64,000 bases of DNA from Lentzea alba (lineage in GTDB: Bacteria > Actinomycetota > Actinomycetes > Mycobacteriales > Pseudonocardiaceae): the NCBI RefSeq assembly GCF_011067745.1, contig NZ_JAAMPJ010000001.1:730829-794828 (forward strand), in the 5' to 3' direction. The notes under the pieces were generated by a model that saw only the letters and a program-made list of their open reading frames with translations, was not told the DNA's origin and did not search any database. Numbering within the stretch: position 1 is the stretch's first letter; each line of letters opens with the position of its first letter. Of the stretch, positions 8,463-17,148 are shown one piece after another. The position numbers and the translations under genes are program-made.

Positions 8463-8797
8463 TCTGCTGCTCCGACCGTGTCTCCGGTCAGGGTGATTCG
8501 ACATGGCAGTCCTCGTTTCGCAGTCGTAGTGGATCTCTAGCCGAAGCGCCTCGAACAGTGGGCGAACCTGATCCTCGAAGGCCGCACAGCAATCACCGCT
8601 GCCGCGTCCTCGTCTCAGACGAGCACGATCATGACGCCGGCGAGCCCTCACCGACATCCAGCGGACGATGCCACCCGCTGCTGCCTGAGCAGTTCATCCA
8701 CATGTCCAGTCCCCCACCACCGACCATGACCCGAGTTCAACCGAAAGGCTGACGTTCGCGACGTTGGGCTTGACGTGCCACAGGGTATTCAGCGGTT
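8463..8797. other. Gene-free stretch after the tRNA terminator
   Basis: 335 bases with no frame showing a start with ribosome site, family motif or RNA fold that I can support. It may hold the promoter of the small membrane-protein frame at 8798. Confidence 0.5.
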
Positions 8798-8971
8798 GTG
8801 TGGATCGCGCTGTTCACTCCGCTGCTTCTCATGGCGTTCGCGTTGGCCATGGAAGGCGTTGAACGCCCCATTCACCAGGCAGGACGTCCAAACAGGCCGA
8901 CCGCCGCCAGCCGTACCGATCATGAGCGCCGCCGGGTGGCGACTGGAACCGCGGCGAGGAACTCCCGTTGA
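8798..8971 (+). CDS. Possible small single-pass membrane protein (57 aa)
   Basis: GTG start at 8798, 57 codons. Residues 2-18 (WIALFTPLLLMAFALAM) form one hydrophobic helix followed by EGVERPI and a basic, Arg-rich tail. Short proteins of this shape, a helix ending in a ME-x-VE-like sequence, occur widely in actinomycetes, which is why I list it. Only a weak AGGG lies 12 bases upstream of the start, and the tail reads like unselected sequence, so it may be decayed or not expressed. Function unknown. Confidence 0.4.
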   Translation: MWIALFTPLLLMAFALAMEGVERPIHQAGRPNRPTAASRTDHERRRVATGTAARNSR

Positions 8972-9285
8972 GGTACCGCATCCCAGGCGATCAGGGCACT
9001 GGTCTGGAACCACGCCGTGTAGTTGGGCGTTTAGTTGGGCGTTCGTCGTTGTCGTCAAGGTTCCCGGTGGCGCCCGGCGCTGGTGATGATCTCGGCGTTG
9101 ATCACACGCGGATGTCCTGGTGCGAATGATCCTGTGCCACAACGACTTCACGGGTGGTGACAGGTGGTGCACGCAACGGAGTTGTTCGCAGAGCAATGAT
9201 CCTGGCCGACTGTTCTGGCAGGAACTCCGTTGTCCGTTTCAGCGCCTTGGCAGCCAGACCAACGCTTAGCCACACGGCATCGGGG
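8972..9285. other. Gene-free stretch before the broken subtilisin gene
   Basis: 314 bases. The only structure seen is a perfect 12-bp tandem duplication at 9020-9043. No coding frame with a credible start or motif. Confidence 0.5.
9020..9043 (+). repeat. 12-bp perfect tandem duplication
   Basis: TAGTTGGGCGTT occurs twice in a row (9020-9031 and 9032-9043) in non-coding sequence; probably replication slippage. Confidence 0.8.
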
Positions 9286-10827
<1,542 letters not shown>

Positions 10828-11139
10828 TGTTGATCTCCCCTGCGGTATCGGGCTCCCTGTCGAAGGGCTTGATCGGCGGATACCCCTGACGCCGGCACGT
10901 TCGGTTGCAGTACAGGTGCAACTCGGTTGCAAGGGTGGGTGCACGCTGTTCGCATCGGTCTACATAGGACATCTACGACAATCACCCGGAGTTGCAAGGT
11001 TTGCAGCACGGCTGCCCCGCCACCGCAGCCAGACCGCGCGCGAGGCCCATCCGCCCAACCGCAGCGTTCCGCGGAACACGGCGCAGACGGTGCGAGCGGC
11101 GTGGCCGTTCCGGTCATCTTCCGTTCCGGGCCGTCATCA
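10828..11139 (-). promoter_or_regulatory. Upstream region of the broken protease gene with GTTGCA boxes
   Basis: 312 gene-free bases. GTTGCA occurs at 10904-10909 and 10926-10931, with the inverted form TGCAAC at 10917-10922, making the symmetrical TGCAAC-TCG-GTTGCA (10917-10931); another copy lies at 10991-10996. A regulator site is possible. The hybrid kinase upstream region (15078-15083) has the same box, and in both places a GCTGCCCCGC sequence follows, which may be coincidence. Confidence 0.3.
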
Positions 11140-14100
11140 TCAAGCTCTGGTGCCGACGCACCACTCGTCGAGGGCGCGCTGCAGCTTGCTGGTGTCGATG
11201 GGTTTGGTCAGGTAATCGTCCATGCCCGCGGCCAGACAGCGCTGGCGGTCCTCGGCTAGTGCGTGTGCTGTCATGGCGATGATCGGAATGCGCCTGCCGC
11301 CCCCCTCGCGCCTGCGCAGCTCGGCAGTGGCTGTGTAGCCGTCCATTCTGGGCATCTGACAGTCCATCAGGATCGCCACGTACGGCTTGGTGCCCGCCAG
11401 TTCGAGGACCTCGTGTCCGTCCTGGGCCACGTCCACCTGGTAGCCCATCCTGGTGAGGGTTTCCACGGCGACCATCTGGTTGATCTCGTTGTCCTCGGCC
11501 AGCAGGATCCGGCCGCGGCTCACGGTGGTGATCGTCTCCACCGAGCCTCGCGGAGGCGGGGGCGACGCGTCCGGGGTGACGATCTCGAGCAGGCAGTTGT
11601 AGAGCTGCGACGGACCGATCGGTTTCGGCAGGATGGCCGCCGCGCCCGCGTTCTCGGCGTGCCGGTCGTCGTGGTACGAGCCCGAGGTCAGCAGGACGAC
11701 CTGGACGGGCGGGATGTTCGCGTCAGCGGCGATGGCGTGGATCAGGCCGACGCCGTCCAGGTTCGGCATGTGCTGGTCTACGACGGCCAGCTCGAACGGA
11801 CGGCTGGCGCGTGCCGCCTCGCGCAGATGTTCCAGGCCGGCGAGACCGTCGGACACCGCGGTCGGGTTCATGCCCCACGCCTTGGCGTGCCTGCTGATCA
11901 GGTGCAGGTTGGTCGGGTTGTCATCGACGACGAGCAGCCGGTTGCCGGTCATGTGGTTGCGCAGCGGGACGCGAGTGTGCTTGGCCAGCGGGTTTTCTTG
12001 GGGCGCGAACTCGACCGTGAACCAGAAACGACTGCCCTGCTTGAGCTGGCTGGTCATTTCCAGGGTGCCGCCCATCAGTTCCACGAGCTGCCGGGTGATC
12101 GTCAGACCGAGACCTGTGCCCCCGTACCTGCGGGTACTGGCGGCGTCGGCCTGGGAGAACGGTTCGGTCAGGCGAGCCAGGTCCTCCGGGGCGATGCCGA
12201 TGCCGGTGTCGAGGACGGTGAAGGTGACCTGGCAGCTGTCGTCTGCCAGCGGTTCCGCACGCAGCAGCACGCTGCCCTCTTCGGTGAACTTGACGGCGTT
12301 GCCCAGGAGATTGAGCAATGCCTGGCGCAGCCGGCCGTCGTCGCCTCGGAGTGCGGTGGGCAGGTTCGGCGGGTAGTCGCAGACGACTTCGACGTGCTTG
12401 TCGCGGGCGGCTTGGGCTACCGCCTGGACGACCTCCTCGAGGACCTCGTCCAGCTCGAAGTCGGTTTCAACCAATTTGAGCTTGCCCGCTTCGATCTTGG
12501 AGAAGTCCAGGATGTCGTTGATGATCGACAGCAGTGCCCTGCCGGAGGTGTGGATCGCCTCGACGTAGCGTCGCTGAGTGGACGCCAGCGGGGTGTCCAG
12601 CAGGAGGTCGGCCAGGCCGATGACGCCGTTCATCGGCGTTCGGATCTCGTGGCTGACCATGGCGACGAACTGCGACTTGAGCTCCGCGGCGGCCACCGCC
12701 TTGTCGCGGGCGTCGGCGAGCTTCTGTTCGGCCTCACGACGTTCGCTGATGTCGCGGATCGCCGCCGAGACCATCGTGCCCTGTTCGGTGTCCAGTGGTG
12801 CGAGGCTGATCTCCACCGGGATCTGGCTGCCGTCACGGCGCAGGCCGGCAAGTTCGATGCCGGTGCCCATCCGGCGGTGGCGGGGGTCCTTGAGGTAGCG
12901 CTGCCGGTGACCGACGTGCGTCTCCCGCAACCGGGCCGGGATCAGCAGTTCGATCGACTGGCCGACCAGGTCCTCACGGCCATAACCGAAAAGGCGCTCT
13001 GTCTGTTCGTTGACAAGAGCGATCGTGCCGTGCTCGTCGACGATCAGCATCGCATCGGGCGCGGCGAGGACGAGTTGCCGGAACCGTTGTTCGGCCTTGA
13101 TGCGCTCGGTGACGTCACGGGCTATGGACGACACGCCGACGATCTTGCCGGTGCTGTCGCGAATCGGCGACACGCTCACCTCCACGTGCACCCGGCTGCC
13201 GTCCTTGCGGACTCGCACGGTGTCGTGCAGCCGGATCGACTGTTCGCCGTCGGTGTGCTGGAGCCGCGCGAGCTCCTCTCGTTCGTTGACGGGCACGATC
13301 AGCTCGATGGACCGGCCGATGGTTTCCTCGGCGGTGTAGCCGTACTGACGTTCAGCGGCAGGGTTCCAGCTGGTGATGACGCCGTCGAGGGTCTGGCCGA
13401 TGATGGCGTCGTCGGTGCCGTTGACGATGGCGGCCAGGCGTGCGCCCGCGTCGTCGGCCGCACGCTGTGCCGTGGTGTCGCGGGCCACGGCGTAGACGAG
13501 TCCCTCACCCTCGATGGGGACCGCGTTCCAGCTGAGCCATCGGTAGGAGCCGTCGCGGCAGCGATACCGGTTCTCGAACATCACCGTGTTCTGGCTCAAC
13601 GCGATCTGCCGGACGCTTTCGGCCATCGTCCTCGCCACGTCATCGGGATGGATGAAGTCGAGGTACGGCCTGCTCATCAGTTCCTCGACGGTGTAGCCGA
13701 GTGCGCGTTCCCAGGCGGGGTTGAGGTGCTTGAAGTAGCCATCGGTGCCCGCGATGCACAGCAGGTCCGTCGAGATGTCGAAGAAGTGGTCGAGTCGCTC
13801 AGCGGCCCGTCGCCGCTCAGCCTCGGCCTCGTTGCGCGCGGTGAGATCCCGATAGCTGCTCACGACCAGCCGGATCCCCTCCCCATCGCGCACCTTCGCG
13901 GTGGTCACCTGAACGGCGATCTCACTCCCGTCGTGGCGGCACAGGAGTACGTCTTCCTCCACGTCATCCGCGGCAGGTGCGCCGGAGCTGAGCGGCAGCC
14001 ACGGGTACGGCGGTTCGACACCGACTGCTTTCTCCTTGGGATGTCCGGTGATCTCGCACCAGCGGGGGTTGACTTCCAGCACCCTCCCGCTGGGATCGGC

Positions 14101-15054
14101 GATGAGCACGCCTTCGCGCAGTGACCGCAGCACCGTGCGGTTGAAGTCCCGTTCCCCGCGCAGCTCGGCGAGCAGTTTCCGCTGCGTCCGAGCCGCTCTG
14201 TCCAAATCGGACCCCGCGCGCAGGAACACCACGTACAGGATCAGGACCGTCGCAGCGGTGGACACCGTGATGACCGCGTTCCGGGAGTCGGCGTCCTTGC
14301 TGCCCACCGCGTTCAGCAGCAAGCCGAACAGCACGAGCAGCGCGGTAATCGCCAACCTCAACTGGCGCAACACCTCTCCGCTCTCCGCACCGCCGAGGTA
14401 CACCCTGGCCGTCGTCCGGTTCGGACGGCAGGCCAGCAGGCCGACGGACAGGGCGATGTGGCTCACCGCCGTGCTGAACGACATCTGACCGATTCGCGAG
14501 TCACCAGAGAGGTACACCAGGCCATAGGCGTGGCCGAGCAGCGCGACGACGGCCACCAGAGCACCGGCCGGCGCCAGGACGGCGGCCGGCCGGTGGCCAC
14601 GCCTGCCGTCGATGTCCAGCAACGCCAAGGCGAGACCGGTCAGCACGAACGCGATCGCGGTGTGCGGTGACGGACGTCCGGGGAAGTCGGTGACCGCCCA
14701 CTGCGCCACCCGGTCGGGGAACAGCAGCGTGTCGACACCGAGGTGCAGCCCGGTCTGGTACTCGGCCAGCACCAGCGCCCCGACCAGCGTCACGAGCAGG
14801 CCCAGTGCCTGCCCCGTGCGTCGCCGTGCCGTGCCCGTCGTCTCGGGCGCGATCAACCACAACGCGATCCCCGAGAGCGCGAGCATCAGCGCCACGACAG
14901 GCCTCATCGGAGAGGCGCCGGGAACGATCGACGCCAGCATCCGCAGGCCCGTGGCATGCCCGAGCAACGCGATGCCGTTGATCACGACAACGATCACGAC
15001 GGTCGCCCGGACGACGCGCGGTGAACGGAGCGACACCCTTGCCGAGTACTCCAT
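11140..15054 (-). CDS. Hybrid sensor histidine kinase: membrane sensor, four PAS, HisKA, HATPase, two receivers
   Basis: 1304 aa from the ATG at 15054 (MEYSARVSLRSPRV). Residues 1-275 hold about seven membrane helices, a MASE-like input domain of undefined ligand. Four PAS domains follow at about 315, 425, 538 and 665. The dimerisation box FVAMVSHEIRTPMNGVIGL carries the phospho-His at about residue 801; the ATPase domain shows NLLGNAVKFTEEG and DTGIGIAPEDL. Two receivers end the protein: VVDDNPTNLH (about 1041, Asp in VVDQHMPN) and LLAEDNEINQ (about 1186, Asp in LMDCQMPRMDG). All residues for autophosphorylation and internal transfer are present. No output domain, so it must pass phosphate on; the divergent Hpt protein at 15113 is the obvious partner. 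Confidence 0.93.
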   Translation of the reverse strand: MEYSARVSLRSPRVVRATVVIVVVINGIALLGHATGLRMLASIVPGASPMRPVVALMLALSGIALWLIAPETTGTARRRTGQALGLLVTLVGALVLAEYQTGLHLGVDTLLFPDRVAQWAVTDFPGRPSPHTAIAFVLTGLALALLDIDGRRGHRPAAVLAPAGALVAVVALLGHAYGLVYLSGDSRIGQMSFSTAVSHIALSVGLLACRPNRTTARVYLGGAESGEVLRQLRLAITALLVLFGLLLNAVGSKDADSRNAVITVSTAATVLILYVVFLRAGSDLDRAARTQRKLLAELRGERDFNRTVLRSLREGVLIADPSGRVLEVNPRWCEITGHPKEKAVGVEPPYPWLPLSSGAPAADDVEEDVLLCRHDGSEIAVQVTTAKVRDGEGIRLVVSSYRDLTARNEAEAERRRAAERLDHFFDISTDLLCIAGTDGYFKHLNPAWERALGYTVEELMSRPYLDFIHPDDVARTMAESVRQIALSQNTVMFENRYRCRDGSYRWLSWNAVPIEGEGLVYAVARDTTAQRAADDAGARLAAIVNGTDDAIIGQTLDGVITSWNPAAERQYGYTAEETIGRSIELIVPVNEREELARLQHTDGEQSIRLHDTVRVRKDGSRVHVEVSVSPIRDSTGKIVGVSSIARDVTERIKAEQRFRQLVLAAPDAMLIVDEHGTIALVNEQTERLFGYGREDLVGQSIELLIPARLRETHVGHRQRYLKDPRHRRMGTGIELAGLRRDGSQIPVEISLAPLDTEQGTMVSAAIRDISERREAEQKLADARDKAVAAAELKSQFVAMVSHEIRTPMNGVIGLADLLLDTPLASTQRRYVEAIHTSGRALLSIINDILDFSKIEAGKLKLVETDFELDEVLEEVVQAVAQAARDKHVEVVCDYPPNLPTALRGDDGRLRQALLNLLGNAVKFTEEGSVLLRAEPLADDSCQVTFTVLDTGIGIAPEDLARLTEPFSQADAASTRRYGGTGLGLTITRQLVELMGGTLEMTSQLKQGSRFWFTVEFAPQENPLAKHTRVPLRNHMTGNRLLVVDDNPTNLHLISRHAKAWGMNPTAVSDGLAGLEHLREAARASRPFELAVVDQHMPNLDGVGLIHAIAADANIPPVQVVLLTSGSYHDDRHAENAGAAAILPKPIGPSQLYNCLLEIVTPDASPPPPRGSVETITTVSRGRILLAEDNEINQMVAVETLTRMGYQVDVAQDGHEVLELAGTKPYVAILMDCQMPRMDGYTATAELRRREGGGRRIPIIAMTAHALAEDRQRCLAAGMDDYLTKPIDTSKLQRALDEWCVGTRA

Positions 15055-15112
15055 GCGGCGTAATGTAGATGCGAAAAGTTGCAAAACCGCTGCCCCGCAA
15101 GGGTGAATCGAC

Positions 15113-15475
15113 ATGGCTATTTCGGACCAGGATCTGCAGACGGCGATCGCCGAACGGCTCGCCCAACTCCGGTTCGGCCGCCCCGCCGAACCAGGCGACC
15201 TCGCCGCGCGCGTGCTCAGCGCGTTCCACACCGCGGGGCCCCGCCACATCGACGCCATCGCGGCGGCCGTCGCCGCCGGTGACAGCCAGACGGCCAGGGA
15301 GCAGGCACACGACCTGACCAGTCTCGCGGGTCACGTCGGCGCCATCGACGTGGTGAACGCCTGCGGCGAGCTCAGCCTGCGGCTCAAGGCCGGCGACCTC
15401 GCGGGCGCCGCGGCGGTGGTCACCGATCTGCGCATCGGTTACGAGCGCGCCAGCCGCGCCACCGCGGGGATGTAG
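15113..15475 (+). CDS. Stand-alone Hpt phosphotransfer protein
   Basis: 120 aa. Four-helix Hpt domain, with the phospho-accepting His66 in AREQAHDLTSLAGHVGA, matching the family pattern AHxLKGSAxxLGA except that the usual Lys is Thr. N terminus has AAR-VLSAFHTAGPRHIDAI, the helix that precedes the site in Hpt proteins. ATG at 15113 follows AAGGGTG. It is divergent from the hybrid kinase and upstream of the REC-PAS-kinase gene at 15556, so it most likely relays phosphate from the hybrid kinase receivers to a receiver protein nearby. Confidence 0.8.
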   Translation: MAISDQDLQTAIAERLAQLRFGRPAEPGDLAARVLSAFHTAGPRHIDAIAAAVAAGDSQTAREQAHDLTSLAGHVGAIDVVNACGELSLRLKAGDLAGAAAVVTDLRIGYERASRATAGM

Positions 15476-15555
15476 CGCTCCGTACAAGATCGAGTTGCAC
15501 GCCGACCCGGCGTTCATACGGTGTGGGAAACCTCGACGCACCAGGAGATGAGCGC

Positions 15556-17148
15556 ATGGCGACTGTCCTGATCGTCGACGACCTCCCGATCAACCTCGAC
15601 CTGATGCGCACACTGCTCACGCACCACGGGCACCGGGTGCTGGAGGCCGGCGACGGTGTGGAAGCGCTGGATCGGATCGCCGACGAGATTCCCGACCTCG
15701 TGGTGACCGACGTGATGATGCCGCGGATGGACGGCTACCAGCTCGTGCGTGAGCTGCGGGCCAAACCGGAGACGGCCGGAGTTCCGGTGATCTTCGCGAC
15801 GGCCAACTACCTGGACCACGAGGCAGCTCCGCTCGCACTCGGGTACGGCGTCCGCCACGTCCTGACCAAGACCGACGACCCCGGCAAGCTGCTCGACGTC
15901 ATCAACGCCGAACTGGGCGGCGAGCGGACCTGCACACCGGTCCCGATCGACGAGGGCCTGACGCGCGAGCACCTGCGCATCGTCAACACCAAGCTGGTCG
16001 AGAAGGTCCGCGAGACGCAGCGCAGCGAACAACAGTTCCGGTTGATGGCCGAGTCGGCCCCGGTGGGGATTCTCCTCGTCGACGCGGAAGGACAGGCGGT
16101 CAACGTCAACAACCGGCTCGCCACGATCCTCGGCCGCCCGGCGGATCAGCTGACCAGCCTCGCCTGGCAGGACGCCATGGGTCTGCGTGGTGACGGCGAA
16201 CTCGCGGAGGTGCTCGCGGGCAGGCAGGACGGGCTGATCCGCAACCAGTGGCAGGTCAAGCGTCCCGGCAACGACCGATGGCTCGACATCAGCCTGCACA
16301 ACGCCTACGACGAACACGGACGGATGCTTCAATGCGTGGGGGTCGTCGACGACATCACGGAGAAGACCCGGGCGGAGCAACGCCAGCGCGAACTCGACCA
16401 CCGGCTGCGGGTGGCCGAGCGGCTCGAGAGCCTCGGTCAGCTCGCCGCCGGCGTAGCGCACGACTTCAACAACATCCTGACGTCCATCCTCGGGCACGCG
16501 AGCATCGCCCAGGAGACGGCCGAGGCGGGAGCGGACAACGGCGCCGTGGACGCCGCGGTCGCCGAATCACTGCGGAAATGCCTTGACGGCGTGATTCGGG
16601 CGGGCACCAGAGCCACTCGCCTCATCTCGCAGCTGCTGGCGTTCGGCCAGCCCGACATCGCCCGTCCAGAGCCGGTGGACGTGAACGCGTTCCTCGCCGA
16701 GATCGAGACGCTGCTCGAGCCACTGCTCAGCTCGATGATCGAGATCGTCGAAGACCAGGACCCGGGTCTGTGGCGGATCTTCGTCGACAGCAGCCAGCTG
16801 GGGCAGATCGTGCTCAACCTCGCGGTGAACTCACGGGACGCGATGCCCACCGGCGGCACCCTCGTCCTGCGCACCCGCAACCACGTCGTCGACGCGGACA
16901 CCGGCCCGCTCGCGCCGGGCCGCTACGTCCAGCTCACCATGGCGGACTCCGGACACGGCATTCCCGCGGACGTGCTCGAGCACGTGCTCGATCCGTTCTT
17001 CACCACCAAGCCGGTCGGGCAGGGCACCGGGCTCGGGCTGGCCACGGTGTACAGCATCGTTCGCAAGTACGGCGGCGAACTGGTCATCTCCTCGACCGTC
17101 GGCGTGGGCACGACGATCGACGTCTACCTGCCCGCCGTGGACGGTTGA
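15556..17148 (+). CDS. Receiver-PAS-histidine kinase (REC-PAS-HisKA-HATPase)
   Basis: 530 aa; ATG at 15556 with AGGAG nearby upstream. Residues 1-120 are a receiver (VLIVDDLPINLDLM; acceptor Asp in LVVTDVMMPRMDGYQL; a Thr-Lys-Thr pair in place of the usual Lys-Pro). PAS at about 165-285. The kinase box QLAAGVAHDFNNILTSILGH is of the HDFNN subclass used by cytosolic NtrB-like kinases, His at about 300. ATPase signatures NLAVNSRDAMPTGG, DSGHGIP and GQGTGLGLATVYSIV are intact. No membrane segment, so it is cytosolic and takes its input through the receiver, probably from the Hpt protein just upstream. Its 3' end overlaps the convergent GGDEF-EAL gene by 25 bp. Confidence 0.9.
   Translation: MATVLIVDDLPINLDLMRTLLTHHGHRVLEAGDGVEALDRIADEIPDLVVTDVMMPRMDGYQLVRELRAKPETAGVPVIFATANYLDHEAAPLALGYGVRHVLTKTDDPGKLLDVINAELGGERTCTPVPIDEGLTREHLRIVNTKLVEKVRETQRSEQQFRLMAESAPVGILLVDAEGQAVNVNNRLATILGRPADQLTSLAWQDAMGLRGDGELAEVLAGRQDGLIRNQWQVKRPGNDRWLDISLHNAYDEHGRMLQCVGVVDDITEKTRAEQRQRELDHRLRVAERLESLGQLAAGVAHDFNNILTSILGHASIAQETAEAGADNGAVDAAVAESLRKCLDGVIRAGTRATRLISQLLAFGQPDIARPEPVDVNAFLAEIETLLEPLLSSMIEIVEDQDPGLWRIFVDSSQLGQIVLNLAVNSRDAMPTGGTLVLRTRNHVVDADTGPLAPGRYVQLTMADSGHGIPADVLEHVLDPFFTTKPVGQGTGLGLATVYSIVRKYGGELVISSTVGVGTTIDVYLPAVDG

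Noticed and set aside
11263..14124. 953-codon open frame opposite the hybrid kinase
   Set aside because: Mirror of third-position GC bias; no domain is readable and the minus strand carries all kinase and receiver motifs.
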